Shown here: positions 33,091 to 41,451 of the stretch, piece after piece
Layout: every line of letters begins with the position of its first letter
How positions within the stretch are numbered: the first letter of the stretch is position 1
Assembly (NCBI GenBank): GCA_025361445.1
Contig: JANYLP010000111.1
Span: forward strand, 1-41,778
Direction of reading: 5' to 3'
Length of the DNA stretch: 41,778 nt
Source of the DNA: Coriobacteriia bacterium
GTDB taxonomy: Bacteria > Actinomycetota > Coriobacteriia > Anaerosomatales > PALSA-660
Made by a program: the position numbers and the translations under genes
The notes under the pieces: model-generated
Seen by the model: only the letters and a program-made list of their open reading frames with translations
The model's database searches: none
What the model was told of the DNA's origin: nothing

Positions 33091-34278
33091 CTACCGTGTG
33101 CCCAGGTACGTGAGGCCCGCGGGGGCCGTCGCACCGGAAGCGATGTCGGACAGGTCGGTGAATACGCGCTCGATCAGCTCGGTCTTTACGTCCGAGCCGC
33201 CGAGACCGTAGATGTAGTCGACCAGCGGCACGCGGTCCGCAAGGTCGTACAGCGCGCTGCGCACCTCGAGGAAGAGCGGGCCGCCCTCGGCGCCGAAGCT
33301 CTCGCTGCGGTCCATGACGGCGACCGCCTTGACGCCCTTGAGTGCGTCCGCGAGCTCGGCGGCGGGGAACGGACGGAAGCAGCGCACCTTGACGATGCCG
33401 GCCTTGACGCCCTTGGCGCGCAGGCCGCGGGCGACGTGACGCGCATTGCCGGCGGTCGAACCGATGACCACGATGGCGACCTCGGCGTCCTCCATGCCGA
33501 AGGTCTCGATCATCCCGAACGGTCGACCGGTGATCCCGGACCACTCTGCCCCGATCGCGTTGACGACACCGTGTGCGCGATCCATCGCGAGCCGCTGGCT
33601 CCGCTTGAACTCGAAGTACGGGCCGCCGAGGCCCGCGAAGTTGCCGTGGCTGACGGGGTGGTCGGTATCCAGCAGTGCGTTCTTGGGAACGTAGTCGCCC
33701 ACGAAGGACGTGACCGTTTCGTCGTCCATCATCTCGGCGCGGTCGATCGAGTGCGTCGTGATGAAGCCGTCGAGCGTGGTCATCACCGGAAGAAGGACGT
33801 CCGGATGCTCGGCGATACGCACGGACATGATGGTGTTGTCGTAGGCCTCCTGCGCGGTCTCCGCGAACAGGATGACCCAGCCCGCGTCACGCGCTCCCAT
33901 GATGTCGCTGTGATCGCAGTGGATGTTGATCGGAGCGGACAGCGCGCGGTTGGCGTTGGCCATGACGATCGGCAGGCGCATGCCCGATGCGATGTGCAGC
34001 TCCTCCCACATGAGTGCGAGGCCCTGTGAGGAGGTCGCAGTCATGACGCGAGCGCCGGCCGCGGAGGCGCCGATGCACGCACTCATGCAGGAGTGCTCGG
34101 ATTCCACGGTCACGTACTGAGTGTGGACACGGCCGTTGGCCACGAACTTGGCGAACTCCTCGACGATCGTGGTCTGCGGCGTGATCGGGTACGCGGCCAT
34201 CATGTCCGGAGCGCACTGGCGCATCGCCTCGGCGACGAGCACGTTCCCGGTCTGAGCCACGGTCTTCTGCGTCGGCAT
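33091..34278 (-). CDS. porA: Pyruvate:ferredoxin oxidoreductase, alpha subunit
   Basis: 395 residues. It carries the pyrimidine-binding part of the TPP site (AAYPITPQTTIVEEF), VTATSSQGLALMWEEL, and the domain II motif VVIGSTAGNARHVARGLR. The ATG at 34278 is chosen because GGAGG of the porD end precedes it at the proper distance and MPTQKTVAQTGN is the usual kind of N-terminus; an in-frame ORF extends further upstream through porD. It follows porD by two bases. Together with PorB it forms the catalytic core. Confidence 0.95.
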   Translation of the reverse strand: MPTQKTVAQTGNVLVAEAMRQCAPDMMAAYPITPQTTIVEEFAKFVANGRVHTQYVTVESEHSCMSACIGASAAGARVMTATSSQGLALMWEELHIASGMRLPIVMANANRALSAPINIHCDHSDIMGARDAGWVILFAETAQEAYDNTIMSVRIAEHPDVLLPVMTTLDGFITTHSIDRAEMMDDETVTSFVGDYVPKNALLDTDHPVSHGNFAGLGGPYFEFKRSQRLAMDRAHGVVNAIGAEWSGITGRPFGMIETFGMEDAEVAIVVIGSTAGNARHVARGLRAKGVKAGIVKVRCFRPFPAAELADALKGVKAVAVMDRSESFGAEGGPLFLEVRSALYDLADRVPLVDYIYGLGGSDVKTELIERVFTDLSDIASGATAPAGLTYLGTR

Positions 34279-34280
34279 GG

Positions 34281-34601
34281 TCACTGCACCTCCGGAAGTT
34301 CGCAGCCCTCGGGCACCATCGTGATCGCATCCGACGGACACGCCTTCGCGCAGACGCCGCAGCCCTTGCAGTGGTCCAGGTTGAAGTCGGTGACCTTCTC
34401 ATCGACCACGTAGACCGCCGTGTCGGGGCAGTAGATCCAGCAGAAGAGGCACTGGGTGCACTTCGCCTCGTCGCGCACGGGGCGCTGGCTGCGCCAGCCA
34501 CCCGTCACGTAGTCGCGCGAGTTGCCCGAGTCCGGGATGACCGCGCCGAGGGGAAAATCGTCGGCCTTCCAGCCGGCCATGCCTGAGATGTCCCAGCTCA
34601 C
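34281..34601 (-). CDS. porD: Pyruvate:ferredoxin oxidoreductase, delta (ferredoxin) subunit
   Basis: 106 residues carrying two [4Fe-4S] clusters, ligands C48/C51/C54/C58 (CTQCLFCWIYCP) and C78/C81/C84/C88 (CKGCGVCAKACP), each Cys set completed by the last Cys of the other motif. It passes electrons from the TPP core to external ferredoxin. The GTG at 34601 overlaps the porG stop (GTGA); a GTG two codons upstream is closer to the AGGAGG box and is an alternative. The N-terminal GWRSQRPVRDEAKC region is standard for the family. Confidence 0.93.
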   Translation of the reverse strand: MSWDISGMAGWKADDFPLGAVIPDSGNSRDYVTGGWRSQRPVRDEAKCTQCLFCWIYCPDTAVYVVDEKVTDFNLDHCKGCGVCAKACPSDAITMVPEGCELPEVQ

Positions 34602-35173
34602 GAGCACTGCACCTCCTCGTAGGCCCGGGTCACGGCCGCCACGTTCGCGTCGATGACCTCCTGGCTGAACTTCTTGCCGAACGTCTTGCGGAGGTGGGCG
34701 ATGATCTGCTCGAGCGTGAAGATCCCGGTCACCTTGGCCAAGGCGCCGAGCATCGGCGTGTTCGGCATGTCGCGCTTGAGCGTGTCCTGAGAGATGCCGG
34801 TCGCGTCGACACACGCGACACGAGCGCTCGCGATGTGCAGCGCCTTGCGGACCGTGTCCGGCGGCGTGCACGTGTTGATGATCAGCACCCCGTCGTCGGC
34901 GAGTCCGCGCTGAACGTCCACGATCGGGAGCAGCGTCTCGTCAAGCACGACGACCACGTCGGGGAACTCGATGTTGTTGTGGATCTCGATCGGGCTGGCG
35001 CTGATGCGCGTGAACGCCTGGATCGGCGCGCCCATCCGCTCCGGGCCGTATTCCGGCATCGCCTGGATGTAGTGGTCCAGCTCCATCGCCGTTTCAGCGA
35101 CGAGCTTCGCCGCCGTGACGGCGCCTTGGCCCGCCCGGGCGTGCCAACGGATCTCCGTCAGCTGCTCGTGCAT
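34598..35173 (-). CDS. porG: Pyruvate:ferredoxin oxidoreductase, gamma subunit
   Basis: 191 residues, coenzyme A-binding subunit. EIRWHARAGQGAVTAAKLVAE at the start is the family signature in parts (WHARAGQG), followed by MPEYGPERMGAPIQAFTR. The ATG at 35173 with GGGGG upstream gives the normal N-terminus; codons further upstream encode low-complexity residues and are unlikely to be translated. It is the first gene of the order porG-porD-porA-porB, common in Thermotoga and archaea. The 219-base gap upstream, toward recR, holds an imperfect GC-rich palindrome but no clear promoter. Confidence 0.94.
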   Translation of the reverse strand: MHEQLTEIRWHARAGQGAVTAAKLVAETAMELDHYIQAMPEYGPERMGAPIQAFTRISASPIEIHNNIEFPDVVVVLDETLLPIVDVQRGLADDGVLIINTCTPPDTVRKALHIASARVACVDATGISQDTLKRDMPNTPMLGALAKVTGIFTLEQIIAHLRKTFGKKFSQEVIDANVAAVTRAYEEVQCS

Positions 35174-35392
35174 TCCAGCCCCCTTCGAACTACTCGATGA
35201 CATGCCCGCTCGGTGATCCTTGTGGCCACTCGCCTGCTCGTGCGCGCGTACGTGCGCGAGCGCACCCGCGAGTGTCCGCTCACGATACGCGTGCGGGCAC
35301 GGCACACGGGGGCAACGGCTCCGCCAGTGAGCACGAATCGTCGGTGAACGGTAGACAGATGCTGGAAGGCGCGCAGCCGCAACGGCGCACCA

Positions 35393-35992
35393 CTACATCT
35401 CCCGGCGTGCCTCCAGTGCGCGGCCGAGGGTGACCTCGTCGGCGAACTCCAGGTCCCCGCCGACCGGCAGGCCCGACGCGATGCGCGTCACCTTGATTCC
35501 GAGTGGCTTGATGAGCCGGGAGAGGTAGAGGGCGGTGGTCTCACCCTCGACGTTCGGGTTTGTCGCCATGACGACCTCGATCACGCTGCCGTCCGCGAGT
35601 CGGGCTATGAGTTCGTGGGCGCGGAGCTGATCCGGCCCAATGCCGTCGATCGGCGAGATGGCACCCTGGAGCACGTGGTACAGCCCCCGGAACTCGCCGG
35701 TGCGCTCGACGGCCACGACGTCGCGGGGCTCTTCGACCACGCAGATGATCGAGGAATCGCGGCCACCGTCCGCGCAGTACTCGCAGAGGTCCTCGGAGGC
35801 GAAGTTGAAGCACCGCGAGCAGAAGTGGATCAGACGCTTCACCTCGATGAGCGCGTCGGCCAGCCGCTGCGCCGAGGCGTCGTCGCCCTTGAGTATGTGG
35901 AAGGCGAGCCGCTGGGCCGACTTCGGACCGACGCCCGGAAGTCGCTCGAGTTCCTCGAGTAGTCGCGTGATGGGTTCTGCGTAGTAGGACAT
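35393..35992 (-). CDS. recR: Recombination protein RecR
   Basis: Ring-forming recombination mediator that acts with RecF/RecO at gapped DNA. 199 residues, standard. A helix-hairpin-helix ([17 protein letters not shown]) is at 18-34, the C4 zinc finger at C58, C61, C70 and C73, and a Toprim domain at about 80-175 ([18 protein letters not shown], then [17 protein letters not shown]). The ATG at 35992 is four bases past the ybaB stop. The dnaX-ybaB-recR order is one of the most conserved bacterial gene strings. Confidence 0.97.
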   Translation of the reverse strand: MSYYAEPITRLLEELERLPGVGPKSAQRLAFHILKGDDASAQRLADALIEVKRLIHFCSRCFNFASEDLCEYCADGGRDSSIICVVEEPRDVVAVERTGEFRGLYHVLQGAISPIDGIGPDQLRAHELIARLADGSVIEVVMATNPNVEGETTALYLSRLIKPLGIKVTRIASGLPVGGDLEFADEVTLGRALEARREM

Positions 35993-35996
35993 CGCG

Positions 35997-36323
35997 CTAG
36001 AAGCCCAGCCCACCGGGGAGGCTCAGGCCGCCCATGGCCCGCTGCATCTTCGAGTTGGAAAGCTCCTGCGCCTGGCGCACGGCCTCGTTCACAGCGGCGA
36101 GGACCATGTCCTGGAGCATAGCGACGTCCTCAGGATCCACCGCGCGCGGATCGATGACCACGTTCGTGACGGTGAGGTCGCCGGTGATCGAGACCTTCAC
36201 GGCTCCGCCACCGGCGGATGCGGTGACCATGTCGCTCTTGAGTTCCTCTTGGACGCGGGCCATCTCGGCCTGCGCCTGCTGCAGCTGCCTCATCGCCTGC
36301 GCCTGGTTCATGTTCGGCTTCAC
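35997..36323 (-). CDS. ybaB: YbaB/EbfC family nucleoid-associated protein
   Basis: 108-residue dimeric DNA-binding protein. The N-terminal helix is Gln/Glu/Met-rich ([22 protein letters not shown] in two parts, residues 7-28), followed by [18 protein letters not shown] and a C-terminal helix, ending in a glycine-rich tail [11 protein letters not shown]. The GTG start overlaps the dnaX stop (GTGA) and has AGGAAAGGGAA upstream. It sits between dnaX and recR as in most bacteria. Confidence 0.96.
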   Translation of the reverse strand: MKPNMNQAQAMRQLQQAQAEMARVQEELKSDMVTASAGGGAVKVSITGDLTVTNVVIDPRAVDPEDVAMLQDMVLAAVNEAVRQAQELSNSKMQRAMGGLSLPGGLGF

Positions 36324-38125
36324 GTGGTTCCCTTTCCTGGATCCTTCACGTTCTCGTTGACGATCGCGGCACCGAGGCCCTCGGTGAACATTCGGTCGAG
36401 AGAGTCATCGTCGGCCGCCTGGACCGGAGGAGTGGGTGGCGCGTTGCGTCCGCCGGCGACCGATGAGGGATGAACCTCGTCCGGGTCCTCGGCACGCACG
36501 GCTCCCCGACCCAGCTGGTACCGGATCGCGACGTGCCACCCGAGGACCGCCTGGATCGAGTTGCGGAGAAGCGCCGTGACCTCGGCGTCCTCGGCCATGC
36601 TCTTGAAGACGCGCGCCTCGGGGCGGAACTCGACGACCACGGTGTCGCCGTCGACGTCCGCTTCGGTGTCCATGAACATCTTGCTGGCCGCAGGGCGCAC
36701 CGTCTTGACCTCGCGAAGGACGTCCTTCCAGCGGCGACGCAGCTCGGCGACGTCGAAGGAGGGTGGCGAGGGACGGCGCGCGGGCGCGGACGTCGGCTCG
36801 AGTGCGGGCGCCGCTTCGGGAGCGACCGGGGCGGGCGCAGCGGCAGCGGGCTCCACGCGTACGGGTGCGGGGATGGGTGCCGGCGCGGCTACGGCAGGCG
36901 TCGGGGCCGGCTCAGGCTTCGCGACGGGCGCGGACACGGGCGCGGGGGCCGGCACGGGCGCCGCCACGGCTCGAACGGGCGCCCCCGCCTCGAGCGCGGC
37001 CACGCGCTCCGCGAGCGACTCGAGCGTGAGATCGGATCCAGGCCGGGCAATGCGGGCGAGCGCGATTTCCAGCGCGAGACGGTTGTCGGGCGCCCAGCGC
37101 AGCTCGCCGGCGACCCGACCGAGCTCGTCCAGGACGCGCGCGAGGCGATCCAGGTCGAAGCGCGCCGCCTGCGTGCGAAGTCGGGCCGCGTCGGCCTCGG
37201 TGACATCCACGATGCCTGCCGTCTCGGCAGTGGCCGCCAGGACGTAGAGGTCGCGCACGTGTCCGGTGAGGGCGCGCACGAACTCGGCGACGTCGTGGCC
37301 GGACTCGACGAGATCGGCGACGAAAGCGAACAGCCCGGCCACATCACGGTCGGCCAGAAGGCCGGTGACCTCGAACAGCCGCGCCGTGTCGACCTCGCCA
37401 AGCAGACCCTCGACATCCGCGACGGTGATCGACCCGCCGGTGAACGACGACAGCTGGTCGAGCGTGCCGATCGCGTCGCGCATCCCGCCCGCGGCATGCC
37501 GCGCGATGAGAGGAAGCGTCCCCTCCTCGACCGTGATCTTCTCGGCTGCCGCGATGTGCGCGAGCCGACCCACGATGTCCTCGGTGCCGATGCGTCGGAA
37601 GTCGAAGCGCTGGCAGCGGGACAGGATCGTCTCGGGCACCTTGTGCGGATGCGTCGTGCACAGCACGAAGACCGTCTTGGGTGGCGGCTCCTCGAGCGTC
37701 TTGAGCAGCGCGTTGAACGCCGCGGTGGAGAGCATGTGGACCTCGTCGATGATGTAGACCTTGAAACCGCCGCGCGTGGCGGCGTAGTTGACCTTGCTGA
37801 TGACCTCGTCGCGCAACGCATCGACGCCCGTGCGGGACGCCGCGTCGATCTCGTAGACGTCCGGGAAGCGGCCGTCGGTGATCTCGCGGCACGCTTCGCA
37901 GGTGTTGTCCGGGTCCGGAGTGGGGCCCGACTCGCAGTCGAGCGCCTTGGCGAGGATGCGCGCGGTGGTCGTCTTGCCGGTGCCGCGCGGCCCCGAGAAC
38001 AGGTAGGCGTGCGCGACCGATCCTTCCGTCACGGCGTTTCTCAGCGTGCGCGTCACGTGCACCTGGCCGACCACGTCGCCAAAGGTCTGCGGCCGGTACA
38101 CGCGATAGAGGGACTGATGCGCCAT
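36320..38125 (-). CDS. dnaX: DNA polymerase III subunit gamma/tau
   Basis: Clamp-loader ATPase and replisome organiser, 601 residues. Walker A GPRGTGKTT is at 45-53, Walker B IIDEVHML near 125, the SRC motif in ILSRCQRF near 165. The zinc module keeps C64, C76 and C79, but the position of the E. coli C73 ligand is Asp (PDPDNTCEAC). Domains I-III run to about residue 360, then a Pro/Ala linker (about 385-460) leads to a tau-type C-terminal domain. No A-rich frameshift site for a gamma form is seen. The ATG at 38125 is used; a -10 TATACT lies 60 bases upstream. Confidence 0.96.
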   Translation of the reverse strand: MAHQSLYRVYRPQTFGDVVGQVHVTRTLRNAVTEGSVAHAYLFSGPRGTGKTTTARILAKALDCESGPTPDPDNTCEACREITDGRFPDVYEIDAASRTGVDALRDEVISKVNYAATRGGFKVYIIDEVHMLSTAAFNALLKTLEEPPPKTVFVLCTTHPHKVPETILSRCQRFDFRRIGTEDIVGRLAHIAAAEKITVEEGTLPLIARHAAGGMRDAIGTLDQLSSFTGGSITVADVEGLLGEVDTARLFEVTGLLADRDVAGLFAFVADLVESGHDVAEFVRALTGHVRDLYVLAATAETAGIVDVTEADAARLRTQAARFDLDRLARVLDELGRVAGELRWAPDNRLALEIALARIARPGSDLTLESLAERVAALEAGAPVRAVAAPVPAPAPVSAPVAKPEPAPTPAVAAPAPIPAPVRVEPAAAAPAPVAPEAAPALEPTSAPARRPSPPSFDVAELRRRWKDVLREVKTVRPAASKMFMDTEADVDGDTVVVEFRPEARVFKSMAEDAEVTALLRNSIQAVLGWHVAIRYQLGRGAVRAEDPDEVHPSSVAGGRNAPPTPPVQAADDDSLDRMFTEGLGAAIVNENVKDPGKGTT

Positions 38126-38184
38126 GGGCGGTTGAGCGGCCTCTCGAAGGAGCGGTGCGGAGACGGGCGGGTGCCCGCGAGAGA

Positions 38185-38190
38185 AGTATA
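38185..38190 (-). promoter_or_regulatory. Predicted -10 element of dnaX
   Basis: TATACT on the minus strand, five of six to consensus, between the SRP RNA 3' end and dnaX. It would give a leader of about 53 bases. No good -35 is seen. Confidence 0.45.
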
Positions 38191-38231
38191 CAAGGGCGCA
38201 CCGACACCGAGCGGCACCCATCGCCGAAACG

Positions 38232-38350
<119 letters not shown>

Positions 38351-38357
38351 GAAGCGT

Positions 38358-38363
38358 AGTCTA
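38358..38363 (-). promoter_or_regulatory. Possible -10 element of the SRP RNA gene
   Basis: TAGACT on the minus strand ends seven bases before the paired 5' end of the SRP RNA at 38350, agreeing with a start of transcription there. The -35 is not clear. Confidence 0.4.
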
Positions 38364-38557
38364 ACACTCGGCAGCACAGATCCACCTCAACCCCGAGCTG
38401 GGAACTGCAGAAGCACTCTGTGTACGTGCGGCGCATCGACAGGACCCCGGCGATGCAGAGCTCCCCCGCTCTCCTGCCGAGCCCATGTCGCCCGAACGTT
38501 GGGCGCGTATTGGATGGCTCGGCGGGGTCGGCAGGGCGCGGTTCGTTATGGTCGGCC

Positions 38558-39208
38558 CTAGTAGACCGAGCGGGCCAGATTTAGCAGCTCAGACACTGGC
38601 AACGTGGGGCTGGCTATCGAGTAGTAGGTGGAACCATCCACCCAGACCACGAGCGAGTCATCCCATCCGGAGACCTTGCCATCAGGACGCTCGTATTCGC
38701 CGCGGGTCAGGTAGTCGGCAGTGATGCCTTCCGATAGGTCTGCGTGCTTCAAGTAGAGCCCCCCGGCATCAGCAGAGAACAGAGAGGCTCTGATCCGCAG
38801 GGCATTGCTTTCGGAGGAGAAGGGGACGATGAGAAGGCGCACATCAGGTTTGTAGTGGAGGACGAGGGAGCTGGAGCCCTGGTACAGATTGGAATCAGCC
38901 GGAATAGCGCGAACCTGAGCCCCCTGGAATACCAATTCATCGCTCTTGGGCACGGCCGGATCGAACCCCGCTCGCTCGGTCGCTTCTGGAAGATCGTAGA
39001 CCGTCACGCTCTCCACGCGAGAGAAACTCAGGGCCCCACCGCGCGTGATGGGCAGCTGATAGGCCGGGAAACGTTTGGCAGCTCTGCTCCCCTGGACTGA
39101 TACGCGGTCATTCGGCGGGCGCGTTTCCGCCGTGCTACTGCAGCCGCTCAGGATGGCCGACACCAAGAGCAGACCCACGAACGTCGCTCCTAGCTTCGCG
39201 AGACGCAT
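38558..39208 (-). CDS. Lipoprotein of unknown function
   Basis: 216 residues with a strong lipoprotein signal: MRLAK, hydrophobic 6-19, then LSGC with C23 as the lipidated cysteine. The ATG at 39208 has GGAGGG upstream. The mature part is rich in beta-type residues and tyrosine (VESVTVYDLPEATE, YYSIASPTLPVSELL) with no domain I recognise. It follows the next secreted-protein gene on the same strand by 18 bases, so the two are probably one operon. The local base composition is lower in G+C than the flanking replication and por genes, suggesting recent acquisition. Confidence 0.75.
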   Translation of the reverse strand: MRLAKLGATFVGLLLVSAILSGCSSTAETRPPNDRVSVQGSRAAKRFPAYQLPITRGGALSFSRVESVTVYDLPEATERAGFDPAVPKSDELVFQGAQVRAIPADSNLYQGSSSLVLHYKPDVRLLIVPFSSESNALRIRASLFSADAGGLYLKHADLSEGITADYLTRGEYERPDGKVSGWDDSLVVWVDGSTYYSIASPTLPVSELLNLARSVY

Positions 39209-39226
39209 GTCACCCTCCTTCGAGTG

Positions 39227-39898
39227 CTACTGGTACGCGGTATGCCATGCGTTGTCGCTGTCGGGGACAGCAACGAAGCGAGTATCTTGGTCGTAGAGAT
39301 TCATGCCAGGCCAAGCGGTCCAAGCCATCGTGCTGTTGTTGAGATATCGAATGAATGTGGCGCGATGGTTGCCGCTGTCGTCGTACTCCTTCCTTTCCAT
39401 GAACGTGAGAGGCGCGCCCTTTGCAAACCCCGAATCCGGAATGAGCCCCTCCACCACGTTGTTGACGTATACAGTCCAGTTCTCCGCGCCCTCGTTGGAG
39501 AACCAGTTCGCTATGTGGAAACGGTAGTACTGTCCGGCTTGAACGGGCCAGCTTGCACGCATCTGCGTATTTGTCCACGGAGTCTCGTAGGCATAGAACG
39601 CGCTCAGTGGTTTGCCCCCTGCCGTCCACTTGAACAGACCGGCCTCGACGTAGTAGTCGCCGAGACCGCTCGGGAGCGGCTCAATCGCTGTGTTCGGCCA
39701 CTGATACATGTAGCAGCTGCTCACGCGCATACCACCACTGGCCAAGCTCCAGTCGTAGGCGTAGAAATCCGCAGCCACGCCAGACTGAAAACTTCGGAGG
39801 TATTCAGAGATCCAGTACGGATTGAGAGCGAATGCGGGAGAGGGCAGGACAAGAACACCTGCAAGCACGGTCATGACGAACAGAAGTCGCAGACGCAT
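39227..39898 (-). CDS. Secreted protein of unknown function, aromatic-rich
   Basis: 223 residues. The ATG at 39898 has GGGAGGGGAGAG upstream. A signal peptide is clear (MRLRLLFVMTVLAGVLVLPS, cut after AFA near residue 25). The mature chain is notably rich in Trp, Tyr and Asn (YYVEAGLFKWTAGG, YYRFHIANWFSNEG, STMAWTAWPGMNLYDQD), a make-up of beta-sandwich carbohydrate-binding or extracellular domains, but I do not recognise the family. There is no membrane anchor. It is the first gene of a two-gene unit with the lipoprotein and shares its lower G+C content. Confidence 0.75.
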   Translation of the reverse strand: MRLRLLFVMTVLAGVLVLPSPAFALNPYWISEYLRSFQSGVAADFYAYDWSLASGGMRVSSCYMYQWPNTAIEPLPSGLGDYYVEAGLFKWTAGGKPLSAFYAYETPWTNTQMRASWPVQAGQYYRFHIANWFSNEGAENWTVYVNNVVEGLIPDSGFAKGAPLTFMERKEYDDSGNHRATFIRYLNNSTMAWTAWPGMNLYDQDTRFVAVPDSDNAWHTAYQ

Positions 39899-40096
39899 TG
39901 CCACTCTCCCCTCCCGAGAAGTGGACACTTGCGGACCCAATGTAGCACCGCCCCGGACGTCGCGCCTGGAGACACACGCGACACTACGATCATCGGTGAC
40001 AGGCCACGCGGGCCCTGCATGCTCCGTCCAACGAGGGATCGTTCCCCCACTTGGGTATCCACCATGCATCGCACCGTTCCACAGAGAGGCCCGACC

Positions 40097-40570
40097 GTGA
40101 AGCTCACCAGCCCCGCATACCTCGACGGCGAGACGATTCCCGCGAGGTTCGCCACCGTGAACGTCGTCGGCGGCTCGGGCGTCTCCGTGCCGCTGTCCTG
40201 GGACGACCCGCCACCCGCGACGCGCTCGTTCGTTCTGGCGCTGATCGACACGCATCCGGTGGCACGCGGCTGGGTCCACTGGCTCGTCACGGACCTGCTT
40301 CCCGAGACGCGCAGCCTGCCGGAAGGCGCCTCGCGTCCGTTCGGGATCCCGTTCCCGGCACTCGAGATGCCGAACACCGGTGGTAAGCGCGGCTACGGCG
40401 GTATGCAGCCGCCGGTCGGGAGCGGCGTGCACGACTACGTCGCCAACCTCTACGCTCTCGACGTGCCTCGCCTGGACGCGCCCCACGATGCCTCGTGGGA
40501 CGAGGTTCGCGTAGCGATGTCGGGACACGTGCTCGAGAACGTGGCTCTCGTAGGGCGCTTCGGCCGCTAG
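40097..40570 (+). CDS. YbhB/YbcL-family PEBP-like protein
   Basis: 157 residues of the phosphatidylethanolamine-binding/Raf-kinase-inhibitor family. The fold's landmarks are VPLSWDDPPPATRSFVLALID near 30-50 and the ligand-pocket GWVHWLV near 57. The later conserved GGKRGYGGMQPPVGSGVHDY fits the family's G-x-x-G-Y-x-G-P-x-P region. The GTG at 40097 with GAGAGG upstream is preferred; an ATG at 40064 would add an uncharacteristic 11 residues. No signal peptide is seen. The physiological role in bacteria is unknown. Its stop codon shares CTAG with that of the convergent dioxygenase gene. Confidence 0.88.
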   Translation: MKLTSPAYLDGETIPARFATVNVVGGSGVSVPLSWDDPPPATRSFVLALIDTHPVARGWVHWLVTDLLPETRSLPEGASRPFGIPFPALEMPNTGGKRGYGGMQPPVGSGVHDYVANLYALDVPRLDAPHDASWDEVRVAMSGHVLENVALVGRFGR

Positions 40571-41355
40571 CCGATCCGCACGCCGCGCATCGACATACTG
40601 CCCATCTCGATCCCCTCGTGGAAGAACGCGAGCTGTTCCCCTTCACGCCGCAGCGCGGCCGCGTAGAGGAGCGGCAGGTAGTGCTCGTCGGTCGGATGCG
40701 CGAGCTGCGCGACGCGGCCGAGCGAACGGTAGCCGATGAGCGCGTCGGCATCAGCAGCGAGCAGCCGGTCGCGGACCCATGCGTCGAACTCGATCGCCCA
40801 CGGATACGGCTCCGCGTCGTCCTCCCAGCGCACCGCCATCAGGTTGTGCACGATGTTCCCGCTCCCGACGATGAGCACCCCGCGGTCGCGGAGCGGTGCC
40901 AGGAGCCGACCGATGGCGAAGTGCTGCTCGGGCGACGCGTCGGCGTCGAGCGACAGCTCGAGCATCGGGACATCGGCCTCCGGATACATGCGCCGGATGA
41001 CGGCCCACGCACCATGGTCGAAACCCCAGGACGAGTCGGTCACGCCGCCGACGAGCCCGGCGATCTCCTGCGCGAGCGTGGGGTCCCCCGGCGCCGGATA
41101 GCGGATGTCGTAGAGCTCCTGCGGGAAGCCGCCGAAGTCGTGGATGGTGCGCGGGGAGGCGTCCCCGGTCACGCGGGTCCCGTGCGCGCGCCAGTGCGCG
41201 GACACGACCAGCACGGCGCGCGGCCGCGGCAGATCACGGACCAGCCGGATGAGGGACCGGCTGAACGGGTTGTCCTCGATAGCGTTCATGGGCGAGCCGT
41301 GCCCGATGAAGAGAGCGGGCATCGGTGTCGCTTCTGCGTTCGTATGTGTGTCCAT
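40567..41355 (-). CDS. 4,5-DOPA-extradiol-dioxygenase-type protein (YgiD family, LigB superfamily)
   Basis: 262 residues of the class III extradiol dioxygenase fold. The metal-binding and catalytic histidines are visible in ALFIGHGSPMNAI, VVSAHWRAHGTRV, GFDHGAWAVIRRM and NIVHNLM, as in E. coli YgiD and plant DODA. The natural substrate in bacteria is uncertain. The ATG at 41355 has GGAGGTGCGC directly upstream. It is of the same superfamily as Memo, the partner of AmrS, but motif content places it with YgiD. It is convergent with the PEBP gene. Confidence 0.9.
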   Translation of the reverse strand: MDTHTNAEATPMPALFIGHGSPMNAIEDNPFSRSLIRLVRDLPRPRAVLVVSAHWRAHGTRVTGDASPRTIHDFGGFPQELYDIRYPAPGDPTLAQEIAGLVGGVTDSSWGFDHGAWAVIRRMYPEADVPMLELSLDADASPEQHFAIGRLLAPLRDRGVLIVGSGNIVHNLMAVRWEDDAEPYPWAIEFDAWVRDRLLAADADALIGYRSLGRVAQLAHPTDEHYLPLLYAAALRREGEQLAFFHEGIEMGSMSMRGVRIG

Positions 41356-41438
41356 GCGCACCTCCAAAGCGACTGTCGTGCCGAGACGCTATCGTGGTCC
41401 CGCCCGTGTCCACGCGTGCGCGTCCGCATCGGTCGCGC

Positions 41439-41444
41439 TACGCT
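41439..41444 (+). promoter_or_regulatory. Possible leaderless promoter -10 for the ABC gene
   Basis: TACGCT ends seven bases before the ATG at 41452, the same spacing as at 8439-8444, and only a weak GGCGG could serve as a ribosome-binding site. The -35 is not clear. Confidence 0.35.
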
Positions 41445-41451
41445 GGCGGAC

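Noticed and set aside
31870-34029. A very long open frame on the plus strand opposite the HD-GYP and por genes
   Set aside because: It runs antisense to well-identified genes with clear motifs. Long antisense frames are expected in high-GC DNA, and its translation is Arg/Asp/Val/Leu-rich without any domain.
35238-35262. Alternating GCGC/GTAC palindrome upstream of porG as an operator
   Set aside because: It is imperfect, centred on a CGTACG found by chance often in GC-rich DNA, and no promoter element lies beside it.
36320-38125. Programmed frameshift giving a short gamma form of DnaX
   Set aside because: No A AAA AAG-like slippery tract is present in the reading frame.
38364-38557. Possible tRNA gene in the gap next to the SRP RNA
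   Set aside because: No T-loop GTTCRANNC, no anticodon stem and no acceptor pairing could be found on either strand.
38940-38980. GGATCGAACCCCG resembling a tRNA T-arm
   Set aside because: It lies inside the lipoprotein reading frame (ERAGFDPAVP) and no other tRNA arms can be drawn around it.
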